Shown in pieces: positions 1-5,309 of a stretch of DNA of 5,309 bases. Made by a program: the position numbers and the translations under genes. How positions within the stretch are numbered: the stretch's first letter is position 1; every line of letters starts with the position of its first letter. Source of the stretch: Endomicrobiia bacterium (GTDB lineage: Bacteria; Elusimicrobiota; Endomicrobiia; Endomicrobiales; Endomicrobiaceae); assembly GCA_009782015.1 (NCBI GenBank), contig WQUP01000105.1, positions 1 through 5,309 of the forward strand, written 5' to 3'. The notes under the pieces were generated by a model, which was given only the letters and a program-made list of their open reading frames with translations, was not told where the DNA came from and did no database searches.

Positions 1-914
1 TAGCCAACTCGCTTTCCGCAATAGAAAACGGGGCAAGGCAGGTAGAGTGCACGATCAACGGAATAGGCGAAAGAGCCGGAAACGCTTCTCTTGAAGAGAT
101 AGCCATGGCTTTAAAAGTAAGGCCTCATTATTACAATATCGGGCATTCAATTAATACGAAAGAGATATACAAGGCAAGCAAACTGGTTTCAAATCTGACC
201 GGTATTGCCGTACAGGTAAATAAAGCTATTGTCGGCGCAAACGCTTTTGCGCACGAAGCCGGCATACACCAGGACGGAGTGCTGAAGGCGCGCGAAACTT
301 ACGAAATAATGCGCCCTTCGGATGTAGGGGTGCCTGAAAGTTCGCTTGTGCTCGGGAAACACTCGGGAAGACACGCTTTTTTTAAGCGGATTAAAGACTT
401 GGGATATAAGCTGGAAGTCAAAACGCTTGAGCAGCTTTTTGAAAAGTTTAAGATTCTGGCCGATAAAAAGAAAGTCATTTTTGACGAAGACATCGTAGCT
501 CTTATAGAAGAAGACACTTCGTCAGGCCATGAGATATTTTCGCTGGAATATTTGAGCGCGGTTTCAGGCACGGGAACAATACCGACGGCAACCGTAAGGC
601 TTTCCAAAAACGAGAAAAAAGACAAGCCGGCGATTTTACAGGAAGCGGCGTGCGGCTCAGGTCCTGTTGACGCGGCATATAAAGCGATAGACAAAATCAC
701 GGGCATGGATTTGAAGCTTTCGGATTACTCTTTAAGAGCGGTTTCATCCGGCGAAGACGCGCTCGGCGAGGTTCAGATAAAAGCCGCTTATGACGGCGCA
801 GTTTATTCCGGAAAAGGAACCTCGACCGACATTGTAGAGGCCAGCGTGAAAGCATATATGCAGGCAGTGAATAAGGCAAAGATGTTCAATAAAAAGAAAA
901 AAGAGGGAAAATGA
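1..914 (+). CDS. leuA: 2-isopropylmalate synthase, C-terminal part (5' end outside window)
   Basis: Catalyses the first committed step of leucine synthesis: acetyl-CoA + 2-oxoisovalerate to 2-isopropylmalate, in the cytoplasm. The reading frame is open from base 3, well upstream of the first internal ATG at 105, and the upstream residues are typical LeuA ([10 protein letters not shown], then [12 protein letters not shown]), so the gene enters from outside the window. 303 residues are visible; full LeuA is usually about 500-520, so most of the TIM-barrel catalytic domain is missing. Visible landmarks, numbered from base 3: HEAGIHQDG at 84-92 (conserved metal/substrate region), LGKHSGRH at 117-124, and a C-terminal leucine-sensing regulatory domain from about 180 with [11 protein letters not shown] near 218 and [12 protein letters not shown] near 270. 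The family usually has GDGPVDA or GNGPVDA; here the second position is Ser. The regulatory domain suggests leucine feedback inhibition. Citramalate synthase (CimA) has a similar layout, but the leuCDB context favours LeuA. The stop overlaps the next start as ATGA. Confidence 0.95.
   Translation, partial: ANSLSAIENGARQVECTINGIGERAGNASLEEIAMALKVRPHYYNIGHSINTKEIYKASKLVSNLTGIAVQVNKAIVGANAFAHEAGIHQDGVLKARETYEIMRPSDVGVPESSLVLGKHSGRHAFFKRIKDLGYKLEVKTLEQLFEKFKILADKKKVIFDEDIVALIEEDTSSGHEIFSLEYLSAVSGTGTIPTATVRLSKNEKKDKPAILQEAACGSGPVDAAYKAIDKITGMDLKLSDYSLRAVSSGEDALGEVQIKAAYDGAVYSGKGTSTDIVEASVKAYMQAVNKAKMFNKKKKEGK
903..907 (+). promoter_or_regulatory. Ribosome binding site of the outer-membrane protein gene, inside the leuA end
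   Basis: GAGGG lies three bases before the ATG at 911, within the last codons of leuA. With the ATGA stop/start overlap it supports 911 as the start and suggests translational coupling to leuA. The spacing is short but workable. Confidence 0.6.
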
Positions 915-2602
915 ACAGAGCCAAAAAAGCATTTTGCGTTATCTTTGCATTTGTATTTTTTTGCCAGCCGCTGCTTGCCGTAAAAGACGACCCTATCATG
1001 ATAAAAGGCATACGTCCGATGGGCATGGGCGGAGCCTTCACCGCGATAGCCGACGATGAAAACGCGGTATTTTACAATCCGGCCGGCATCAGCCAAAGAA
1101 CCGGATGGATGCTGCAAATATTCAATATAAACACAGCCGTCAGCCGTGATGCCATAAGCGTGGCAAACGATTTAAACAACGTTTCCAATAATCTTACTTC
1201 AAGCGGCGGCGACGGCGCGAAAACGGACGATCTCATAAAAATAAGAGACAGCATATCGGGCAAAGATATTGATTTTATGTTCTCTGTTTTTAATCCGGCC
1301 TATATCTCGGCTCCTAAGCCTGTCGGACAAAACGGAGACACAATAAGTTTCGGCGCCGGCATTTTTAACAGCGCGTCAGCGGGAGTCATGGCCAGTATGA
1401 AAATCTCGAACTTTATGCTTGACTTTATGCAGCTGGCAACCTCCGGAGGAATGAGTTTCACAGACCAAAATTCATATCTTGACGCCATTCCTGACTCCAT
1501 GTTAAACGGAACCGGAATTCTTCAACCCGGAAAAACTGCGGCTGACGTAAGAGCAGCCATTGCTGCGGGTGAAAACTGGGGGCAGATATCCGCCAATTAT
1601 TTATCCCCGGACGTAAGCAGCCTGATTGACCAAATTCAAGCAATAGCTGACGATCCAAATGCGGGTGATGGCGATAAATATGCACGGATTGTAGATGCGC
1701 TTCAAAATTTCGTAAACCTCGATAAGAACAACAGAGCGGCTTGGAGTCTGGAAAATGCGCATGTCAAAGCGACGGTAAACTCTTATGCCACAGCGACGCT
1801 TGACGTTCCTTTTGCTTATCAGTTTAACTCTCTTGAAGCTTTGCATCTTCCGGGCAAACTATCGCTCGGCGTAAATCTCAAATATATACAAAGAGCGAAA
1901 TTTTCGCAGACTGTGTCAATTTACAAAGACCAAATAAAGCAGCTGCTCAACGGCGACGATATTGAGTACGTCATAGATACGAAGGCCGGCGCGTCTTCAG
2001 GGCAAGGCTTCGGGCTTGATTTCGGAATGATGTATTCCTACACGCCGCGCTGGAATTTCGGTTTGCAGATCTCTGACGTATTTACGAACATAGATTACAA
2101 CCGCGGTTATTCGTTAAATAAAGACATTGCTCCCGATTCCGATTTTACGCACACGGCCTACATCGCCGCGCAGTTTAACATAGGCGCATCATATATCCCC
2201 GAAACAATTTTCGGCTGGGACACAAAAAATAAACTGACGCTTGCCGCAGATATCAGGGATATTTTCGGAGCTTACGAGAATACTTTGCAGAACATGCTTC
2301 ACATCGGCGCAGAATACAGGTACGGCTGCCTGGCGTTAAGAGCAGGATTAAACAAGCTGCGTCCGGCGGTCGGACTGGGTTTGGAGTTTGACGCGTTTCA
2401 GCTCTCTTACGCCTATTACGGAGACGAGTCGTATCTCGCAAGAGCGCTCGGAGATTCCGGCAAGACGGTTTATTATCACGAATTCCTGCTTGCCGTTAAA
2501 ATAGGACACAACAAAGGAAGAAAAATTCCGGAAGCAAAAAACACTCAAAACGAAGAAAAAAATAATAACGGGGAAAAACAAGGAGAGAACAACAATGGGT
2601 AG
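911..2602 (+). CDS. Outer-membrane beta-barrel protein, PorV/FadL/TraF-like
   Basis: Predicted outer-membrane barrel of 563 residues; the substrate is unknown. A Sec signal peptide is visible: basic n-region (MNRAKK), hydrophobic stretch at 7-17, likely cleavage after LLA at residue 23. Just after it comes the hallmark of PorV/UPF0164/FadL-like barrels, [17 protein letters not shown] at 33-49, followed by NPAGI at 56-60. The middle (about 210-277) is polar and probably helical, perhaps an extracellular or periplasmic insertion. The later half alternates like beta strands (for example [29 protein letters not shown]). The barrel appears to end near FLLAVKIG (residue 532) and is followed by a 31-residue Asn/Glu/Lys-rich tail, odd for a barrel protein. 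The total is longer than typical FadL or PorV (roughly 380-450). It overlaps leuA by 4 bp and leuC by 8 bp, so it is part of the leu operon, but nothing in it points to a role in leucine synthesis. Family subgroup uncertain; outer-membrane location fairly sure. Confidence 0.85.
   Translation: MNRAKKAFCVIFAFVFFCQPLLAVKDDPIMIKGIRPMGMGGAFTAIADDENAVFYNPAGISQRTGWMLQIFNINTAVSRDAISVANDLNNVSNNLTSSGGDGAKTDDLIKIRDSISGKDIDFMFSVFNPAYISAPKPVGQNGDTISFGAGIFNSASAGVMASMKISNFMLDFMQLATSGGMSFTDQNSYLDAIPDSMLNGTGILQPGKTAADVRAAIAAGENWGQISANYLSPDVSSLIDQIQAIADDPNAGDGDKYARIVDALQNFVNLDKNNRAAWSLENAHVKATVNSYATATLDVPFAYQFNSLEALHLPGKLSLGVNLKYIQRAKFSQTVSIYKDQIKQLLNGDDIEYVIDTKAGASSGQGFGLDFGMMYSYTPRWNFGLQISDVFTNIDYNRGYSLNKDIAPDSDFTHTAYIAAQFNIGASYIPETIFGWDTKNKLTLAADIRDIFGAYENTLQNMLHIGAEYRYGCLALRAGLNKLRPAVGLGLEFDAFQLSYAYYGDESYLARALGDSGKTVYYHEFLLAVKIGHNKGRKIPEAKNTQNEEKNNNGEKQGENNNG
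2581..2585 (+). promoter_or_regulatory. Ribosome binding site of leuC, inside the upstream coding tail
   Basis: AGGAG ends nine bases before the ATG at 2595 and lies within the last codons of the outer-membrane protein gene. It fixes 2595 as the leuC start and creates the 8-bp gene overlap. Confidence 0.75.
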
Positions 2603-3857
2603 CACGATTACGGAAAAAATACTGGCCGCGCATTGCGGTAAAAAAGGCGTGGAGCCCGGCGAATTCATAGAGCCTAAAGTTGACATAGTTCTTGCAAACG
2701 ACGTCACGGCGCCGCTGGCGGTTAAAGAGTTCAGAAAGTCGGGCGTAAAAAAAGTTTTCGATAAAAACAAAATAGCTTTGGTGATGGACCATTTCACGCC
2801 GAACAAAGATATTTTAAGCGCGGAGCACGTAAAGTTCGTGCGCGAATTTGCAAAAGAGCAGAAGATAAAGCATTACTACGAAGGCGGAAACGTCGGCGTA
2901 GAGCACGCTCTGCTTCCTGAAAAAGGCATAGTCGTTCCGGGAGACGTGATAATAGGAGCGGACTCGCACACCTGCACTTACGGAGCGATCGGAGCGTTTT
3001 CGACCGGCGGCGGTTCTACCGACGTTGCTGCGGCGATGGCGACCGGCAAAGTTTGGTTTAAAGTTCCGCAGTCGATAAAATTCGTTTTAAAAGGCAAGCT
3101 CAATAAATGGGTTAGCGGAAAGGATATCATCCTTTACATAATCGGACTTATAGGTGTTGACGGAGCTCTTTATCAGGCTATGGAGTTTACCGGAGAAGTT
3201 TGCAAAAAACTTACAATGGCCGACAGATTTACGATAGCCAATATGGCGATTGAAGCCGGCGGAAAAAGCGGAATCTTTACGCCAGACGAAATAACCGAAA
3301 AATACGTCGCAAAAAGAGCAGAGAGGAAGTACAAGTTCTACGCAAGCGACAAAGACGCAAAGTATGTACAAACGTATGAGATAGACTGCTCAAAAATTCA
3401 GCCGCAGGTTTCTCTGCCGTTTTTGCCGTCTAACGCGAAAGCGGCAAAAGATATTAAGAGAACTTATATAGATCAGGTTGTCATAGGTTCCTGCACCAAC
3501 GGCCGCATAGAAGATTTGCGCATTGCAGCGGGAATCATAAAGAAAGGCAAAAAGGTTAACCCCAATGTCAGAACGCTTATAATTCCGGCAACTCCGGAAG
3601 TTTGGATGCAGGCAGAAAAAGAAGGCCTGTTTAAAATATTTATGAACGCCGGCTGCGTTGTGAGCGCGCCAACCTGCGGGCCGTGCCTTGGCGGACACAT
3701 GGGAATTTTGGCCGCCGGCGAAAAATGCGTTGCCACCACCAACAGAAACTTTGTCGGAAGAATGGGGCATGTGAAGTCGGAAGTTATTCTTTCAAATCCG
3801 GCAGTTGCGGCAGCAAGCGCGATAAAAGGGTATATAGCAACGCCCGACGAAATTTAA
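2595..3857 (+). CDS. leuC: 3-isopropylmalate dehydratase large subunit
   Basis: Large subunit of isopropylmalate isomerase, which with LeuD converts 2-isopropylmalate to 3-isopropylmalate through a dehydration/rehydration on a [4Fe-4S] cluster in the cytoplasm. The aconitase-family signatures are intact: DHFTPNKD near residue 66, [18 protein letters not shown] from 121, and the three expected cluster cysteines, Cys300 in GSCTNGR and Cys361/Cys364 in CGPC, then GGHMG and NRNFVGRMG. At 420 residues it belongs to the short type found in archaea and many bacteria, not the roughly 466-residue enterobacterial type. It starts with a good Shine-Dalgarno sequence and overlaps the preceding gene by 8 bp. 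leuD follows 150 bp later, separated by a structured repeat. Short-type LeuC is close to homoaconitase and to the citramalate-pathway isomerase; the leuA/leuD/leuB neighbours support the leucine assignment. Confidence 0.96.
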   Translation: MGSTITEKILAAHCGKKGVEPGEFIEPKVDIVLANDVTAPLAVKEFRKSGVKKVFDKNKIALVMDHFTPNKDILSAEHVKFVREFAKEQKIKHYYEGGNVGVEHALLPEKGIVVPGDVIIGADSHTCTYGAIGAFSTGGGSTDVAAAMATGKVWFKVPQSIKFVLKGKLNKWVSGKDIILYIIGLIGVDGALYQAMEFTGEVCKKLTMADRFTIANMAIEAGGKSGIFTPDEITEKYVAKRAERKYKFYASDKDAKYVQTYEIDCSKIQPQVSLPFLPSNAKAAKDIKRTYIDQVVIGSCTNGRIEDLRIAAGIIKKGKKVNPNVRTLIIPATPEVWMQAEKEGLFKIFMNAGCVVSAPTCGPCLGGHMGILAAGEKCVATTNRNFVGRMGHVKSEVILSNPAVAAASAIKGYIATPDEI

Positions 3858-3865
3858 ACAAAGAG

Positions 3866-3989
3866 AGTTTGAAGTTTGGAGTTTGAAGAGTGGAGTTGCA
3901 GTGTTTCGGCAAAGCCGAAACTTAATTAACAGGTTTTCGCAAGGCGAAAACAACATTCACTTCACACTCCACACTCCTCACTCCACACT
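3866..3989 (+). repeat. Structured repeat element, copy 1 (heptad arms around two hairpins)
   Basis: Fills most of the leuC-leuD gap. The left arm (3866-3900) is five 7-base units, for example AGTTTGA and AGTTTGG. GT follows, then hairpin A (3903-3921), an 11-base linker, hairpin B (3933-3951), AAC, and the right arm (3955-3989), five reverse-complement units such as CCACACT and CCTCACT. Comparing the left arm with the reverse complement of the right arm gives 23 matches in 35 positions, so a weak outer stem is possible. The left arm has no C before base 3899, and there is no G from 3952 to 3996. Copy 2 at 4505-4625 has the same plan and orientation. Strand is given as the operon direction. 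It may be a small non-autonomous mobile repeat (REP or MITE-like) or an RNA processing or stability element; the sequence alone does not decide. No transposase is in the window. Confidence 0.85.
3903..3951 (+). other. Tandem hairpins A and B in repeat copy 1
   Basis: Hairpin A is GTTTCGGC-AAA-GCCGAAAC (3903-3921) and hairpin B is GTTTTCGC-AAG-GCGAAAAC (3933-3951). Both are perfect 8-bp stems with 3-base loops, joined by an AT-rich linker. Neither is followed by a T-run, so they do not look like intrinsic terminators. Confidence 0.85.
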
Positions 3990-3994
3990 TATTT

Positions 3995-4001
3995 AAGGGA
4001 G
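3995..4001 (+). promoter_or_regulatory. Ribosome binding site of leuD
   Basis: AAGGGAG ends six bases before the ATG at 4008 and sits just outside the right arm of repeat copy 1. It favours 4008 over the in-frame ATG at 4017. Confidence 0.75.
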
Positions 4002-4007
4002 CACCAA

Positions 4008-4499
4008 ATGAGCGACATGATATTGAAGGGCAAAGTTCACAAGTACGGGTCAAACGTCAACACCGACGAAATAATTCCGGCAAGATATTTAAATTCTTCA
4101 GATCCCGCTGTTTTGGCAAAATACTGCATGGAAGATATAGACAAAGATTTCGTCAAAAGAGTTGAGAAAGACGACATAATAGTAGCCGAAAACAATTTCG
4201 GCTGCGGCTCTTCAAGAGAGCATGCGCCGATAGCCATTAAAGCAGCGGGCATTTCTGCCGTAATAGCTAATTCTTTTGCAAGAATATTTTTCAGGAATGC
4301 CATCAACATCGGCCTTCCGATTCTGGAATGTCCCGAAGCCGTAAAAGCTATAAACAGCGGCGACGATCTTGAGATAAACCTGAATCAAGGCATAATAAAA
4401 AACCTGACAAAAAAAGAAGAATACAAAGCCCAGCCTTTTCCGGAGTTCATGCAGAAAATCATTAAGGCAGGCGGGCTTTTAGGGTACATAAAAAAATGA
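4008..4499 (+). CDS. leuD: 3-isopropylmalate dehydratase small subunit
   Basis: Small (swivel-domain) subunit of isopropylmalate isomerase, forming the active site with LeuC. Clear family motifs: [13 protein letters not shown] at residues 16-28 and [12 protein letters not shown] at 63-74, followed by [21 protein letters not shown]. At 163 residues it is the short type that goes with short LeuC; the enterobacterial form is about 200. The start at 4008 has a strong Shine-Dalgarno sequence. Unlike the genes to the left, it is not overlapped by its neighbours: 150 bp separate it from leuC and 147 bp from leuB, and each gap carries one copy of the same structured repeat in the same orientation. 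It is therefore the only gene in the window bracketed by direct repeats. The reading frame is intact. Confidence 0.96.
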   Translation: MSDMILKGKVHKYGSNVNTDEIIPARYLNSSDPAVLAKYCMEDIDKDFVKRVEKDDIIVAENNFGCGSSREHAPIAIKAAGISAVIANSFARIFFRNAINIGLPILECPEAVKAINSGDDLEINLNQGIIKNLTKKEEYKAQPFPEFMQKIIKAGGLLGYIKK

Positions 4500-4504
4500 A
4501 AGAA

Positions 4505-4625
4505 AGTGTGGAGTTTGGAGTGTGAAGAGTGAAGTTGTCGTGTTTCGGCTTTGCCGAAACCGATTGTATGTTTTCGCAAAGCGAAAACACATTAACTCCG
4601 CACTCCTCACTCCAAACTCCACGCT
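4505..4625 (+). repeat. Structured repeat element, copy 2 (heptad arms around two hairpins)
   Basis: Fills most of the leuD-leuB gap with the same plan as copy 1: left arm of five 7-base units (4505-4539), GT, hairpin A (4542-4560), a 9-base linker, hairpin B (4570-4588), AC, and right arm of five reverse-complement units (4591-4625). The outer stem is better here: 26 of 35 positions match, and the outermost 16 bases differ at one position only, which would be a G-T wobble. The left arm matches copy 1 at 29 of 35 positions. The right arm differs more, with the CCTCACT unit third here and fourth in copy 1. The linkers between the hairpins are unrelated between copies, while the stems are identical. 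Confidence 0.85.
4542..4588 (+). other. Tandem hairpins A and B in repeat copy 2
   Basis: Hairpin A is GTTTCGGC-TTT-GCCGAAAC (4542-4560) and hairpin B is GTTTTCGC-AAA-GCGAAAAC (4570-4588). Stems are identical to copy 1. The loop of A is TTT instead of AAA, which makes this 19-mer the exact reverse complement of hairpin A in copy 1. No T-run follows either hairpin. Confidence 0.85.
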
Positions 4626-4634
4626 ATAGTTAAA

Positions 4635-4640
4635 AAGGGG
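4635..4640 (+). promoter_or_regulatory. Ribosome binding site of leuB
   Basis: AAGGGG ends six bases before the ATG at 4647, just outside the right arm of repeat copy 2, and supports that start. Confidence 0.75.
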
Positions 4641-4646
4641 AACAAA

Positions 4647-5309
4647 ATGTCAAAAACGTACAAGATTGCGCAGTTGGGCGGAGACGGAACGGGTCCTGAA
4701 GTAGTGAAGGAAGGCGTAAAAGTAGTTGAAGCGGCGGCAAAGAAAAATAACTTTAAAATTGAGTGGATACCGTACGATTTGGGCGGCGCAAGATATCTGA
4801 AAACCGGCGAAGTGCTTCCCGAAAGCGTGATTGCGGAATTTAAAAAATTAGACGCAATATTTCTGGGAGCCATCGGGCACCCCGACGTAAAACCTGGGAT
4901 TTTAGAAAGGGGAATACTTCTCAAGCTGCGTTTTGAGCTTGACCAGTACATAAACCTCCGTCCGGTAAAGCTTTACCCCAATGTTGAAACGCCTTTGAAA
5001 GACAAAGGGCCTAAAGACATAGATTTTGTGATAGTGCGCGAAAATACCGAGGGACTTTATGTTGGAGCGGGCGGTTTCTTAAGAAAAGATACGCCGCAGG
5101 AAGTGGCTATACAGGAATCTATAAACACCAGATTCGGCGTCGAAAGATGTGTTAGGTATTCTTTTGAGCTTACGAAAAATAGAAATAAAAATAACAAACT
5201 CACGCTCGGCGGAAAAACAAACGTTTTAACGTACGCTTCGGATATATGGCAAAGAACTTTTAACGATGTTGCCAAAGAATATCCGATGATAAAAGGCGAC
5301 TATGTAAAC
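4647..5309 (+). CDS. leuB: 3-isopropylmalate dehydrogenase, N-terminal part (3' end outside window)
   Basis: Oxidatively decarboxylates 3-isopropylmalate to 2-oxoisocaproate with NAD+ and Mg2+/Mn2+ in the cytoplasm. 221 residues are visible of an expected 340-365, with no stop before the window edge. Landmarks: GGDGTGPEV near the N-terminus; LERGILLKLR with Glu87 and Arg95; NLRP with Arg105; VRENTEGLY with Arg131 and Tyr138; KTNVLTYA with Lys190. The three arginines, Tyr and Lys fit the substrate-binding and catalytic set of the isopropylmalate/isocitrate dehydrogenase family. The window stops about where the VDA motif with a metal-binding Asp is expected. The GAIGHPDVKPGILERG and LRFELDQYINLRP segments resemble the LeuB subgroup known from actinobacteria more than the E. 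coli or Thermus type. The residue before KTNVL is Gly where that subgroup usually has His. Tartrate or isocitrate-type relatives are possible from sequence alone, but the leu context makes LeuB by far the likeliest. Confidence 0.93.
   Translation, partial: MSKTYKIAQLGGDGTGPEVVKEGVKVVEAAAKKNNFKIEWIPYDLGGARYLKTGEVLPESVIAEFKKLDAIFLGAIGHPDVKPGILERGILLKLRFELDQYINLRPVKLYPNVETPLKDKGPKDIDFVIVRENTEGLYVGAGGFLRKDTPQEVAIQESINTRFGVERCVRYSFELTKNRNKNNKLTLGGKTNVLTYASDIWQRTFNDVAKEYPMIKGDYVN

Noticed and set aside
299..706. Reverse-strand open frame of 135 codons within leuA
   Set aside because: Lies wholly opposite a clearly conserved LeuA region, has no recognisable domain, and has no spacing or context of its own.
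105..914. leuA starting at the ATG at 105
   Set aside because: The frame is open back to base 3 with conserved LeuA residues, so this ATG is internal.
2348..2806. Reverse-strand open frame of 152 codons across the barrel-leuC junction
   Set aside because: Shadow of two real genes; hydrophobic and Phe-rich because it reads the A-rich tail backwards.
3683..3886. Forward open frame overlapping the leuC end and running into the repeat
   Set aside because: Out of frame with the conserved LeuC C-terminus. The peptide is Arg/Lys-rich with no known motif, and it ends in the heptad arm by chance.
3903..3951. Intrinsic terminator between leuC and leuD
   Set aside because: The hairpins are followed by mixed sequence, not a T-run, and leuD follows in the same pathway with no visible promoter.
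3866..4625. CRISPR-like array
   Set aside because: Only two copies, separated by a gene, with inverted arms and internal hairpins. There are no repeat-spacer units and no cas genes.
4568..4633. Small open frame (21 codons) from an ATG in the hairpin linker, possible leader peptide for leuB
   Set aside because: No Shine-Dalgarno sequence, not rich in leucine codons, and it reads through hairpin B and the heptad arm. Copy 1 has no ATG at the matching place.

Overview
The window is a stretch of a leucine-biosynthesis operon with all genes on the + strand. In order it holds the C-terminal part of leuA (5' end outside the window), an outer-membrane beta-barrel protein of the PorV/FadL/TraF-like type, leuC, leuD, and the N-terminal part of leuB (3' end outside the window). 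Together LeuA, LeuCD and LeuB cover acetyl-CoA + 2-oxoisovalerate to 2-isopropylmalate, isomerisation to 3-isopropylmalate, and oxidation to 2-oxoisocaproate. No RNA gene, CRISPR array, transposase, promoter or convincing intrinsic terminator is visible. No gene-free stretch exceeds about 150 bases.

The left half (1-3857) is tightly packed. leuA and the membrane-protein gene overlap by four bases (ATGA), and the membrane-protein gene overlaps leuC by eight bases. This implies co-transcription and probably translational coupling. An outer-membrane protein between leuA and leuC is unusual. Its low-complexity Asn/Glu/Lys tail is encoded by the same DNA that provides the leuC ribosome binding site.

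The right half (3858-5309) is different. The two gaps, leuC-leuD (150 bp) and leuD-leuB (147 bp), are each almost filled by one copy of the same structured element, in the same orientation (3866-3989 and 4505-4625). Each copy has a left arm of five 7-base units (consensus AGTKTGR), two perfect 8-bp hairpins in a row, and a right arm of five reverse-complement units. The arms can pair imperfectly with each other, giving a Y-shaped or cloverleaf-like fold. I do not recognise this element as a named family. It is the most interesting thing in the window.

Organism: a signal peptide plus an outer-membrane barrel indicate a diderm bacterium. LeuC (420 aa) and LeuD (163 aa) are of the short type, and LeuB resembles the subgroup known from actinobacteria. 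AT-leaning codon use with frequent ATA and AGA, and the PorV-like protein, would fit Elusimicrobiota or a related diderm phylum. That placement is inference with low confidence.
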